Shown here piece after piece: positions 18,659-27,226 of a DNA stretch of 64,000 bases. Both the position numbers and the translations under genes were made by a program. The DNA is from Ruminococcus bromii (lineage in GTDB: Bacteria; Bacillota; Clostridia; Oscillospirales; Acutalibacteraceae), in contig NZ_NNSR01000063.1 of the NCBI RefSeq assembly GCF_002834225.1, positions 62,001 through 126,000 on the forward strand, given 5' to 3'. Numbering within the stretch: the first letter of the stretch is position 1; each line of letters opens with the position of its first letter. The notes below the pieces were generated by a model, which saw only the letters and a list, made by a program, of their open reading frames with translations, had not been told where the DNA came from and did not search any database.

Positions 18659-19109
18659 AAACTTATATTATATGCAAAAAGCAATTGAACAGGCTGAAAT
18701 TGCCGCTGCAGAAAACGAAGTTCCCGTCGGTGCGGTAATTGTCAGAAACGATGAAATAATCTCCGTGGGCAGAAATCGGCGTGAGCAAGAAAAGAACGCT
18801 CTTCTTCATGCCGAAACAGACGCAATCTGCAATGCCTGTCAAAAGCTTGGCGGTTGGAGATTGTGGAACTGTGAAATTTATGTAACGCTTGAGCCTTGCC
18901 CTATGTGTGCAGGTGCAATAATCAACGCTCATATTCCAAAGGTATATTTCGGTGCATACGACTTAAAAAACGGCGCTTGCGGTACAATTACGAATCTGTT
19001 CCAAATGCCGTTCAATTTCAAGCCTGAATCAGTGGGCGGCATTATGCAAGAGGAGTGTTCAAAACTTCTCACCGACTTTTTTAAAAACTTACGCAATAAA
19101 AAATCATAG
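18651..19109 (+). CDS. tadA: tRNA-specific adenosine deaminase
   Basis: This 152-residue zinc deaminase converts the wobble adenosine of tRNA-Arg(ACG) to inosine. The zinc and proton-shuttle motif HAE is at 53-55 and PCPMC at 82-86, exactly as in TadA. Length is normal. It is translated from an ATG inside the end of the CPBP protease gene and ends at a strong terminator. Confidence 0.93.
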   Translation: MDKNLYYMQKAIEQAEIAAAENEVPVGAVIVRNDEIISVGRNRREQEKNALLHAETDAICNACQKLGGWRLWNCEIYVTLEPCPMCAGAIINAHIPKVYFGAYDLKNGACGTITNLFQMPFNFKPESVGGIMQEECSKLLTDFFKNLRNKKS

Positions 19110-19110
19110 A

Positions 19111-19142
19111 AAAAAATCCCGCTTTTGTAAGCGGGATTTTTT
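19111..19142. terminator. Strong bidirectional terminator
   Basis: A perfect 14-bp inverted repeat (19111-19124 with 19129-19142) has A/T flanks on both sides. It ends tadA on the plus strand and the PLP-enzyme operon on the minus strand. Confidence 0.93.
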
Positions 19143-19175
19143 ATTTGCTGTTATAATCAAAGAAACAGGATTATA

Positions 19176-20435
19176 TTATTTTTCATCTCTTAAAATCTTA
19201 CTTGCCGCAAGCATTACACCGAGCTTACCGCTGTGGAAGTTAAGACTTCCCTGCATCCATACTGCATAGGGCTCACGCAACGGTGCGTCTGCCGAAAGCT
19301 CAATAGATGAACCGAGAGTAAATGCGCCTGCCGCCATAACTACCTGACTTTCGTAGCCGGGCATATCAGACGGAATCGGAGATACAAAGCTGTCAACAGC
19401 CGAACCGCTCTGAATGCCCTCGCAAAAGCGGCATACCTTTTCGGCATTACCGAGCATGATAAGCTGAATGATATCTCCTCTTGCATCATTGTACTTAGGA
19501 CTGGTTTCATAACCGAGAATTTCAAAAAGTGCCGATGCAAATACTGCAGTTTTAAGTGCTTCACCCGTAACATGAGGAGCATGGTATGCACCCATAAAAA
19601 GTTCTCTGTTTGCGTTAAGGGTAGCACCGATTTCTTTGCCTGTACCGGGAGTGGTAAGTCTGTAGGCACACATCTCTACAAGTTCTTTCTTACCTGCAAT
19701 ATATCCGCCTGTAGGAGCAATACCGCCGCCGGGGTTCTTGATAAGAGAGCCTGCCATCATATCTACACCAACCGACAAAGGTTCAACCTTATCAATAAAT
19801 TCACCGTAACAGTTATCGAGCATAATAATGCTTTCGGGCGAATTGGCTCTTGAAATTTCACAAAGCTTTTTGATTTCTCTCCATGTGAGCGTAGGTCTTG
19901 TGCTGTAACCTCTTGAACGCTGTATGTAAACAATTTTAGGCTTTTTCTCTGCAATGTCACTTGCGATTTTGTCATAGTCAAGTGTGCCGTCAGGATTAAG
20001 TTCGGTCATTTCAAATTTTATTGAAAAGTCCTTGAGTGAACCGGGATAGTCACCCTCAATGCCTATGGCAGAACGGATTGTATCATACGGCATTCCTGTT
20101 ATGGAAAGCATTGTGTCCCCCGGCCTTAAAACGCCGAAAAGTGCAACTGTGAGGGCATGTGTACCGCTGACAAAATTATGACGAACAAGTGCGTCTTCTG
20201 CATCAAAAACATAGGCATAGACCTTGTCAAGAGCCTCTCTGCCTGCATCGTCGTATCCGTAGCCCGTAGACCCCCAAAGGTGACTTTCACGAACATCTGC
20301 AAGCTGAAAAGCCTTTATCATCTTCTGCTGGTTGTATTCCTGAATATCGTCAATCTCCGCAAGCTTGTCCTTGCAAAGCTCCATTGCCTTTTCGGATGCT
20401 TTTATAACTCTTTCATCTATATCAAAAAAACTCAA
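19176..20435 (-). CDS. Methionine gamma-lyase-family PLP enzyme (aluminium-resistance protein family)
   Basis: This roughly 419-residue fold-type I PLP enzyme belongs to the PF06838 group, often labelled aluminium resistance protein or methionine gamma-lyase family. The PLP lysine is likely in GSLIKNPGG near residue 235. A start at TTG 20435 is preferred to GTG 20444 because AAAGGTGAT then sits correctly upstream. The GTG would overlap the GNAT stop by 4 bases and has no ribosome site. Substrate is unproven; the family acts on sulfur or related amino acids. It is the last gene of the murD to M42 to GNAT run. Confidence 0.82.
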   Translation of the reverse strand: MSFFDIDERVIKASEKAMELCKDKLAEIDDIQEYNQQKMIKAFQLADVRESHLWGSTGYGYDDAGREALDKVYAYVFDAEDALVRHNFVSGTHALTVALFGVLRPGDTMLSITGMPYDTIRSAIGIEGDYPGSLKDFSIKFEMTELNPDGTLDYDKIASDIAEKKPKIVYIQRSRGYSTRPTLTWREIKKLCEISRANSPESIIMLDNCYGEFIDKVEPLSVGVDMMAGSLIKNPGGGIAPTGGYIAGKKELVEMCAYRLTTPGTGKEIGATLNANRELFMGAYHAPHVTGEALKTAVFASALFEILGYETSPKYNDARGDIIQLIMLGNAEKVCRFCEGIQSGSAVDSFVSPIPSDMPGYESQVVMAAGAFTLGSSIELSADAPLREPYAVWMQGSLNFHSGKLGVMLAASKILRDEK

Positions 20436-20440
20436 ATATA

Positions 20441-21214
20441 TCACCTTTCAAAATAGTATTCACACCATATTCCGCACTGTTCAAAACCGAGATTATTATA
20501 AAACGACTGATTTGCATTCTTGGCTCTGTGAAGATACACGGTCTTGTTCTCGGCAACCAGTCTGTTGGATATGTACTTTACAACAGTTGAACCGTAGCCG
20601 TGCTTTCTGTAGTCAGGATGACACGATACCGCACCCAACACGGCACCGTTACTGCTTTCGGCAACGGTCATAGCCATTGCAACAAGTTTTGTACCGTCAT
20701 AAACTCCGTACATCCTCGTTGCATTATGACGAAGCTTGTGATTCACATCAACATAAAAATCATCAAACGGCGGCGGAACGAAATTTTCATCGGCACAGCT
20801 TACGATGAGATTATAAACCTCTTTAATATCGGGAACATCAAAATTTATACTTTCGTCAACATTTTGAAACGGTTCTGATTTTTTCAGAATAACGCCCGAA
20901 ACGGATTTACTGCCGTATAAATTAAGGTTGAAATCTCCGCTGCATATTGCACTTGAAGCACCTGCAACACGCATAAATGACGAAACCTCTTCAAGATTTG
21001 TTTTATCTGTAAGAAATAAAATAAAGCTTGTTCCGCATCGGGAAATTGCACCTGTGCACTCATCTGTTTTATCGTCAATTATCGTCCAGTAGTCAACGAA
21101 AGCAAGCGATGAATCGTAACTGTTGTACTGAGAAATTATTCTGCACGCAAACGGATCTTCCGCTGACAGATTCATAATTACATTTATATAATTTTCATTG
21201 GCGGTTACAATCAT
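20441..21214 (-). CDS. GNAT-family N-acetyltransferase
   Basis: This 257-residue protein has its acetyl-CoA-binding motif near the C-terminus (YRKHGYGSTVVKYI, then LHRAKNANQSFYNNLGF), typical of GNAT enzymes. The first 110 residues are a diverged second lobe. The ATG directly follows the stop of the upstream M42 gene (TGAATG). The substrate is unknown. Confidence 0.82.
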   Translation of the reverse strand: MIVTANENYINVIMNLSAEDPFACRIISQYNSYDSSLAFVDYWTIIDDKTDECTGAISRCGTSFILFLTDKTNLEEVSSFMRVAGASSAICSGDFNLNLYGSKSVSGVILKKSEPFQNVDESINFDVPDIKEVYNLIVSCADENFVPPPFDDFYVDVNHKLRHNATRMYGVYDGTKLVAMAMTVAESSNGAVLGAVSCHPDYRKHGYGSTVVKYISNRLVAENKTVYLHRAKNANQSFYNNLGFEQCGIWCEYYFER

Positions 21215-22264
21215 TCAGACCGTCTTTCCTTTCGCTAAATTTCCGCCCGCAATATAATCGGACAATACTTTTGCAAGTTTTAAAACGCTTTCGCAATCAT
21301 CGAGATTTGCCGCAGTTGAAGGAGCATGAATATACCTTGACGGAAGTGATACCGCCAGAGTTCTCACTCCGCCTCTGCTCTGATGAATTGCACCCGAATC
21401 ATTACCGCCTGCAACCGCTCTCTTATACTGAACAGCTATGTTATTCTTCTCGGCAAGTTCAAAAGCGGCACTTATCATTTCTTTATCATAAACTGTCGCC
21501 CTATCCATTACGGTAACCGTTGCGCCTTTTGACAAATTGCATACCTGATGAGATACATCAACCTCTGCAACATCAGCGGCAGTTGTGCTTTCGATAACAA
21601 GAGCAAAATCAGGATTGACCGTAAAAGCCGCTGGTCTTGCACCGCGCAATCCCACCTCTTCCTGAACGACAAATGTGAAATACATATCATATTCGGGTTC
21701 GGATTTTATGAGGTTGATAAGCACATAGCAGCCGAAACGGTCATCAAGTGCCTTTGTAACAACAGTTCTTCCGTTAATCTTAAAGTCGCCCTCAAAATTA
21801 ACACTGTCACCGTAGCTTACATATTTAAGCGCATCTTCCCTGCTTTCGGCACCGATATCAATGTACATATCACTCATTTTCGGAACAGCAGTTTTTTCAT
21901 CACCGTTTGTAAGATGAATCGGTTTCACACCGATAACACCGTTAAGACCGTTTCTGCCAACACATACACGCTTGCCCGGAAGAACTCTTCTGTCAATTCC
22001 GCCGACCTCGTCAAATTTAAGATAGCCGTCAGATGTTATATCCGTTACCATAAGACCTACTTCGTCCATATGTGCCGACACCATAAGCTTGCTTTTTGCA
22101 GACTTTTTTCCCTTTTTAAACACAATAAGGTTGCCGAGATTATCTGTTTTAATATCATCGGCACAGTCTTTTATCTCGTTAATTATCAGATTGCGAACAT
22201 TCCCCTCATCACCCGAAATACCGTTGCAAAGGCAAAGCTGTTCAAGCAATTTTATGTCAATCAT
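21215..22264 (-). CDS. M42-family metallo-aminopeptidase (copy 1)
   Basis: This roughly 349-residue enzyme of the glutamyl-aminopeptidase/cellulase M group has the di-metal ligands in SAHMDEVG, KALDDRFGC and VQEEVGLRG, and a C-terminal YIHAPS segment. It is a cytoplasmic peptide-trimming enzyme forming large oligomers. The start at 22264 has a strong GGAGGTG site and overlaps the preceding M42 gene by 8 bases; the longer reading frame to 22321 has no such support. Confidence 0.88.
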   Translation of the reverse strand: MIDIKLLEQLCLCNGISGDEGNVRNLIINEIKDCADDIKTDNLGNLIVFKKGKKSAKSKLMVSAHMDEVGLMVTDITSDGYLKFDEVGGIDRRVLPGKRVCVGRNGLNGVIGVKPIHLTNGDEKTAVPKMSDMYIDIGAESREDALKYVSYGDSVNFEGDFKINGRTVVTKALDDRFGCYVLINLIKSEPEYDMYFTFVVQEEVGLRGARPAAFTVNPDFALVIESTTAADVAEVDVSHQVCNLSKGATVTVMDRATVYDKEMISAAFELAEKNNIAVQYKRAVAGGNDSGAIHQSRGGVRTLAVSLPSRYIHAPSTAANLDDCESVLKLAKVLSDYIAGGNLAKGKTV

Positions 22265-23285
22265 TGAAAGCACCTCCGCATTTAATGTATTCGGCAATAA
22301 GCTTTGCCGTATTGTCAACATCAGCTACAGAAATAACTTCATTCTGTGTATGCATATATCGCTGTGGGATTGATACAACAGCAGTTTTTACACCTTTTCC
22401 GCTGATTGTAATATGGTCTGCATTCGTACCGGTTCTGCCTGCTATCGGTTCAAGCTGATACGGTATATTTTTATTCTTTGCAACACTTTCAAGCGATTTG
22501 CTCATTTCTTTGTTGAGAATTGAAGAAATGCAAATCATAGGACCTTTGTTAAGCTCAATTGAAGAATAGAATCCCGAAACATCCGGTTGAGATGCAAAGC
22601 TTACATCAACAACAATTGACTCGTCTGCTTCAACTGTAAAAGCACCTGTTTTAGCGCCTGTGCCAAATGTTTCTTCCTGAGAGCTTAAAAGGATAATTAC
22701 TTTATAATCTGTTTCATTGTCTTTCAATAACTCTGCACACTTAACAAGTGATGCAACACCGCATCTGTTATCAAGGCAAGGCGCAACAATTCTGCCGTTC
22801 AAAAGATTTGCCGGCTTTGAGGCAAATGTCAGCATATCACCGAATGAAATGAGTTTACTAACTTCATCATACGGCAGACCGAAATCAACCCAGATTTTGT
22901 CGGTTGGCATAGCCTTGTCCTCTTTTCCGTCGGAAAGATGAGGAGGCATACAGCATACAACACCTGTTATATCGGGATTGTGCTGCAGACAAAGCAGAGT
23001 ATCGGCAAGAGTTCTTGCGTCAATTCCTCCGCACGGAGAAACTTTTACAAATCCGTTTTCATTTATTTCGGTAACCATAAATCCTATGCGGTCAATGTGA
23101 GCGTCAAGCAATATGGTTTTATCTGAATTTTTGTTACCGCAAACAGCCATAAGACTGCCGTTTGATATCTTTATGTCATCCGTGTAATCCGATAAAAACT
23201 TTTCGGCAACAGACAAAGCGGGTTCTTCCCTGCCCGACACACCCATTGCACAACAGAGTTCAAAAATAAGTTCTTTTGTGTTCAT
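22257..23285 (-). CDS. M42-family metallo-aminopeptidase (copy 2)
   Basis: This 342-residue paralogue of the following gene shares its layout, with LDAHIDRIGFMV, CLDNRCG and SSQEETFGTGAKTG as metal-site segments and RYMHTQNE near the end. The two copies are clearly diverged, so they probably differ in peptide preference or form a mixed oligomer. It starts 8 bases after murD ends. The ribosome site is weak (GAAGTAAGAT). Confidence 0.86.
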   Translation of the reverse strand: MNTKELIFELCCAMGVSGREEPALSVAEKFLSDYTDDIKISNGSLMAVCGNKNSDKTILLDAHIDRIGFMVTEINENGFVKVSPCGGIDARTLADTLLCLQHNPDITGVVCCMPPHLSDGKEDKAMPTDKIWVDFGLPYDEVSKLISFGDMLTFASKPANLLNGRIVAPCLDNRCGVASLVKCAELLKDNETDYKVIILLSSQEETFGTGAKTGAFTVEADESIVVDVSFASQPDVSGFYSSIELNKGPMICISSILNKEMSKSLESVAKNKNIPYQLEPIAGRTGTNADHITISGKGVKTAVVSIPQRYMHTQNEVISVADVDNTAKLIAEYIKCGGAFND

Positions 23286-23293
23286 TGTATATC

Positions 23294-24685
23294 TTACTTC
23301 AAAGCGTTGACAATTGACTTGAAGTGATTACCTCTTTCTTCAAAATTCTTGTAAAGTCCGAAGCTTGCACTTGCGGGTGAAAGCGAAACAATATCTCCCT
23401 TTGTTGAACGCTCACGGGCAACAGCTACAGCCTCTTCCATATTTGTTACATTGACGATTTCAATTTCATCTGCGTCATAGTTTGAAGCCTCTTTAACGGC
23501 TTTTTCAATTTTCGGGGCAGTATCACCGAGAAGAATAAGGAGTTTTACTTTATCGTTGATTACGGGGCCGAGCGGCTCATACGGAATATGCTTATCATAT
23601 CCGCCTGCAATAATGCAGATTTTCCGGCTGTAAAGCGAAAGTGTGCCGAGTGCGGTTCTTGTAGGACTTGACGCAATTGAATCGTTGTAATACTTAACAC
23701 CGTCAACCTCTCTTACAAACTCTGCACGATGAGCAACACCGCCAAAGGTTTTTGCAACAGCTGCCATTGTTTCAACATCTACAAGTCCCCATACGGCAGA
23801 AATAGCGGCAAGATAATTTTCCACATTATGCATACCGGGAATTTTGATGTCATGAATGTTCATAATGCGGGTAATTTTTCCGTAGTCATTATAGCAGATT
23901 GTATCGCCGTCAAGAAAAGCACCGTTTGAAACATTTTGTTTTACGGAGAACTTTGCAAGCTGACCTCTTACGCTGTCAGAGAAACCGTTTGTGATTTCAT
24001 TGTCAAGATTAAGGACAGCCTTTGAAAAAGCGTTTTGATGAAGAATGATATTTTTCTTTGAATCAATATACTCCTGCATATCCTTATGTATGTCAAGGTG
24101 ATTTGGAGCAAGGTTTGTTACCACAGCGATGTCCGGACTTTTTCTCATAGAGATAAGCTGAAAGCTCGACAGCTCAACTACCGCAAAATCATCATCATTC
24201 ACACTTTCAATATCCGGAAGAAGCGGCTTGCCGATATTGCCTCCGAGGTGAACATTAAGACCTGCCGCCTTTAAAAATTCCGAAATAATTGTAGTTGTGG
24301 TTGTTTTGCCGTCAGAACCTGTCACAGCAATAATTTTGCACGGGCAAAGGTCAAAAAACACTTCCATTTCAGATGTAAGAACAACACCCTTACTACGAAG
24401 TGCGACAAGCTCATCCTTGTAAAAAGGTGTGCCGGGACTTCTGAAAACGATATCGGCGTCAATCTTGGAAAGATAGTTTTCGCCGAGCAAAAGCTCCGCA
24501 CCGTATTCCTTTGCCTTTATGCCGTTCTGTCCCAAATCTTCAAAATTCTTCTTATCGCAAGCCGTTACTTTTGCACCTTTTTCGATAAAAAGCTTTATAA
24601 GCGGAAGATTGCTTGTACCGATTCCGATAAAAGTAACTTTTTTTCCTTTTATGCTGTCAAAAAATTTATCAGCCATAGCGTTCAT
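23294..24685 (-). CDS. murD: UDP-N-acetylmuramoyl-L-alanine--D-glutamate ligase
   Basis: This 463-residue cytoplasmic Mur ligase adds D-glutamate to UDP-MurNAc-L-Ala using ATP. The P-loop GSDGKTT is at 123-129, followed by NLAPNHLDIH and the C-terminal domain with IAGGYDKHIPY. It is not in a dcw cluster here: it heads a run with two aminopeptidases, a GNAT and a PLP enzyme. The ATG at 24685 has a GAGGGG site. It is divergent from a MocR-type regulator. Confidence 0.95.
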   Translation of the reverse strand: MNAMADKFFDSIKGKKVTFIGIGTSNLPLIKLFIEKGAKVTACDKKNFEDLGQNGIKAKEYGAELLLGENYLSKIDADIVFRSPGTPFYKDELVALRSKGVVLTSEMEVFFDLCPCKIIAVTGSDGKTTTTTIISEFLKAAGLNVHLGGNIGKPLLPDIESVNDDDFAVVELSSFQLISMRKSPDIAVVTNLAPNHLDIHKDMQEYIDSKKNIILHQNAFSKAVLNLDNEITNGFSDSVRGQLAKFSVKQNVSNGAFLDGDTICYNDYGKITRIMNIHDIKIPGMHNVENYLAAISAVWGLVDVETMAAVAKTFGGVAHRAEFVREVDGVKYYNDSIASSPTRTALGTLSLYSRKICIIAGGYDKHIPYEPLGPVINDKVKLLILLGDTAPKIEKAVKEASNYDADEIEIVNVTNMEEAVAVARERSTKGDIVSLSPASASFGLYKNFEERGNHFKSIVNALK

Positions 24686-24704
24686 TGTAAAATCCCCTCT
24701 ACAA

Positions 24705-24761
24705 TTAGTATTTTATGCCATTTTAGTATTTTATACCGTATTGGCAGGATTATGCCATACC
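24705..24761. repeat. Direct repeats between murD and its promoter
   Basis: TTAGTATTTTATGCC (24705-24719) recurs as TTAGTATTTTATACC (24723-24737), an 18-bp period. A partial third copy (ATTATGCCATACC) is at 24749-24761. Direct repeats in a divergent region are typical binding sites of MocR regulators; that reading is inference. Confidence 0.5.
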
Positions 24762-24766
24762 TTTTA

Positions 24767-24795
24767 ATTATACATTTTTAAAGTTACAATTTCAA
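24767..24795 (-). promoter_or_regulatory. Promoter of murD
   Basis: Minus-strand TTGAAA (24790-24795) and TATAAT (24767-24772) have a 17-bp spacer. The direct repeats lie in the resulting leader. Confidence 0.7.
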
Positions 24796-24810
24796 CCGTA
24801 TACACCAATA

Positions 24811-24839
24811 TTGCAATAATATTTTTAAAATGTTAAAAT
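24811..24839 (+). promoter_or_regulatory. Promoter of the MocR-family gene
   Basis: TTGCAA (24811-24816) and TAAAAT (24834-24839) have a 17-bp spacer, directly before the AAGAGGTGAT ribosome site of the regulator gene. Confidence 0.6.
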
Positions 24840-24854
24840 ATAAGAGGTGATGTT

Positions 24855-26219
24855 ATGCTGTACGATTTTATAATTATCAATAAAAAAGATAAAACTCCGC
24901 TTTACAGGCAGATTTATATGTCTGTCAGAAAGTCAATTGAAACGGGCAGTCTTAAAAAAGGAACAAAGCTTCCGTCAATAAGGCGATTGAGCGCCGACCT
25001 TGATGTTTCAAAAACTACTGTCAACGGTGCATATGAACAGCTTTGCGCCGAGGGATATATTTCAAACAAGCCCCAGAGTGGCTACTATGTTGAGGCGCAG
25101 TTCAGCGATACTCCCTCAAAAGCAGATAAAGCGTCATCTGCCGCAAACAAGTCAAAAAAGTATTATGAATATGATTTCAGCAGTAAAAGTATTGATGACG
25201 GTATAATCAATATAAACGAATGGAAAAAGTATGTAAAAGAAGTTTTAAATCAAAATTATCTGCTCACCTCATACGGTGAAGAACAGGGTGAAGAAATTTT
25301 GAGAAATGCGTTGCAAAAATACAGCTTAGGCACACGGAGCGTAAACACCTCCTACGAAAATATTATCGTCGGAGCAGGTACTCAGACTCTTTTGCACATA
25401 CTCTGTTCACTTCTCGGTAATAATAAAAAAATCGCACTTGCGGATTACAGCTACATTCAGAGTGAATATGTGTTCAACAGTCACGGTTATGACATCAAAT
25501 ATTTTCGATGCGATAAATACGGAGCCTGTATTGATTCACTTGAAGAAATCAATCCCGATATAATTCTTTTAAATCCTAATTTTACCGTAAACAGCAACAT
25601 TACAATGCCTGTTACACGCAGACTTGAGATAATTAAATGGGCAAAGGAAAACAATGTTTTGATTATTGAGGACGATTACAACGGTGAGCTTAGATACAGC
25701 ACGCATCCTATGCCGTGCGTGCAGAATTATGATACCGAAAACACGGTTTATCTCGGCTCTTTCTCAAAGATACTTCTTCCCTCTGTCAGAATCAGTTATA
25801 TGGTTCTTCCGCAAAAATTAACCGATGAATACAACAAAATCAAAAAATACACCAATCAGACAGCGTCAAAAACGGAACAAATTGCCCTTGCAAAGTACAT
25901 TAACAACGGCAAGCTTGATGTTCATCTGAGAAAAGCAAGAAGAATTTATCTTGAAAAAAGTAAGCTTATGCTTTCAAGCATAAAAAAATATTTCGGGACC
26001 TCCGTTAAAATTGTGTTCAACGAAACCTCTCTTTATGTTTCTCTGTTTTTCAAGGATAAAATAATCGGCGAAGCTGTTACAAAAAAAATTGATGACGCAT
26101 CAATTAAAATTATGCAGTTCAACAAAGCCGAAAATATGATTGTACTAAGTTTTTCGGGAATTAAGGACAAAAAAATTGAAAGCGGAATTAAATTACTTTA
26201 TGAAACAATTGCAAATTAA
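24855..26219 (+). CDS. MocR/PdxR-family transcription regulator (GntR helix-turn-helix plus aminotransferase domain)
   Basis: This 454-residue protein combines a GntR winged helix (about 10-80, with KLPSIRRLSADLDVSKTT) and a fold-type I aminotransferase-like domain. The likely PLP lysine is in GSFSK near residue 300. MocR proteins sense PLP or an amino-acid adduct and activate a neighbouring gene. The divergent murD operon, which contains a PLP enzyme, is the obvious candidate target, but this is inference. It has its own promoter, and an ATT GCAAT palindrome overlaps the -35. Confidence 0.88.
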   Translation: MLYDFIIINKKDKTPLYRQIYMSVRKSIETGSLKKGTKLPSIRRLSADLDVSKTTVNGAYEQLCAEGYISNKPQSGYYVEAQFSDTPSKADKASSAANKSKKYYEYDFSSKSIDDGIININEWKKYVKEVLNQNYLLTSYGEEQGEEILRNALQKYSLGTRSVNTSYENIIVGAGTQTLLHILCSLLGNNKKIALADYSYIQSEYVFNSHGYDIKYFRCDKYGACIDSLEEINPDIILLNPNFTVNSNITMPVTRRLEIIKWAKENNVLIIEDDYNGELRYSTHPMPCVQNYDTENTVYLGSFSKILLPSVRISYMVLPQKLTDEYNKIKKYTNQTASKTEQIALAKYINNGKLDVHLRKARRIYLEKSKLMLSSIKKYFGTSVKIVFNETSLYVSLFFKDKIIGEAVTKKIDDASIKIMQFNKAENMIVLSFSGIKDKKIESGIKLLYETIAN

Positions 26220-26225
26220 CATAAC

Positions 26226-26253
26226 AAAACGGGACTGAACTCAGCCCCGTTTT
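26226..26253. terminator. Bidirectional terminator between convergent genes
   Basis: AAAACGGG (26226-26233) pairs with CCCGTTTT (26246-26253), with an inner CTGA/TCAG extension. A/T tracts flank both sides. Confidence 0.85.
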
Positions 26254-26263
26254 ATCTGTGCAA

Positions 26264-27130
26264 TCAGTTTTCACAACCGCATTTGTAAGAAGATGTATGA
26301 GAGGAGTCACAATCACCCTGATGTATTGTGCTCGGCGGAAAGAATGAATCTGTCGGGAAATCAATTTTACTGAAAACTTCACATGGGTCATCAGGTGTTG
26401 ACGGACATTCCTTGCGGGGAACACAAAAATCATAGGACGGAATCATAATCTGAACATCTCTTTCAAGCCTTGTGATTGTAAAAATACCGATTGTGGCAAG
26501 CACTCGCTGTGTTTCAGGCTGTGCAGGCTCTCCGTCAAGATAATCAATAACGCAATTTGGAAATGCTCTGCAAACAGCAGACGGATTTGCGTTGTTGTAA
26601 TCCTGAAGCTTTGCGGACAATGCCATTGGGTTTGAAACCTGAACCGTTGCTCTCGGCAGACAGCAGGGATATTTGCACGGACAATCCGAATCCGATGTAT
26701 CGCAAACAACATCTTCGTCGCTGGAGAATGACTTTACGCAGCCCTCTCCGCCGTAAAGCACAACCCTTTTGCCGTACATTGCAATACCTGTAACGGTTTC
26801 GGGAATTGCACCTGCAGCTGTGTAGGCTTCTACGGTGACAGCGAAATAGTACATTATATCAACCGAATAAAAGCCACGATGGAACGCAACAGGCTCAACC
26901 TCTACCGTAGATGTAATTATGCGCACATTGCTTATCTTTACGGAACAAGCCCCATCAATAATTTTCTGGTTTGCTTCGGTAAACATAACAGGCAGATTTG
27001 AAAGGCAGTCTTTTGCTCCGCAACTGTCATAAATTCGTGAAACATTGATACAAACAGGTTCGCAGCCGTTGGTTTGCCCATTACCTTCGGCACATACATT
27101 TTCCGAGGAACAGAAAGGTACATCTGACAT
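26264..27130 (-). CDS. Cysteine-rich conserved protein, possibly spore-coat related
   Basis: This 288-residue protein has 21 cysteines, no signal peptide and no membrane segment. The region IYDSCGAKDCLSNLPV (34-49) recalls a motif I associate with uncharacterised clostridial proteins of the pattern VYDSCRDKDCLEDL. Other cysteines cluster in CPCKYPCC and at the C-terminal KCGC. Such proteins are plausible spore-coat or cross-linked structural components, but no sporulation gene lies nearby and the assignment is weak. The SD sequence GGAGGTT is well placed but lies inside a long hairpin. The gene stands alone between a terminator and that hairpin. Confidence 0.6.
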   Translation of the reverse strand: MSDVPFCSSENVCAEGNGQTNGCEPVCINVSRIYDSCGAKDCLSNLPVMFTEANQKIIDGACSVKISNVRIITSTVEVEPVAFHRGFYSVDIMYYFAVTVEAYTAAGAIPETVTGIAMYGKRVVLYGGEGCVKSFSSDEDVVCDTSDSDCPCKYPCCLPRATVQVSNPMALSAKLQDYNNANPSAVCRAFPNCVIDYLDGEPAQPETQRVLATIGIFTITRLERDVQIMIPSYDFCVPRKECPSTPDDPCEVFSKIDFPTDSFFPPSTIHQGDCDSSHTSSYKCGCEN

Positions 27131-27136
27131 AAAAAT

Positions 27137-27198
27137 AACCTCCGTAAAAGTATTGACAGTTCAATAAATGCACTGTAACAATACATTTTATGGAGGTT
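27137..27198 (-). promoter_or_regulatory. Long leader hairpin burying the ribosome-binding site
   Basis: On the minus strand, AACCTCC (27192-27198) can pair with the ribosome site GGAGGTT (27137-27143). The stem continues as 27185-27190 region with 27145-27149, then 27179-27184 with 27050-27055 counterpart at 27150-27155, and 27172-27176 with 27156-27160. About 23 base pairs form in total. It would hide the start of the Cys-rich gene, or act as a terminator for the upstream gene. Confidence 0.7.
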
Positions 27199-27226
27199 TT
27201 TGTTTTTGGTGATTAACAGCCGAAAT

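Noticed and set aside
21548..22267. A 239-residue plus-strand frame opposite the M42 aminopeptidase
   Set aside because: It is opposite a conserved metallopeptidase with metal-site motifs, and has no ribosome site or family match.
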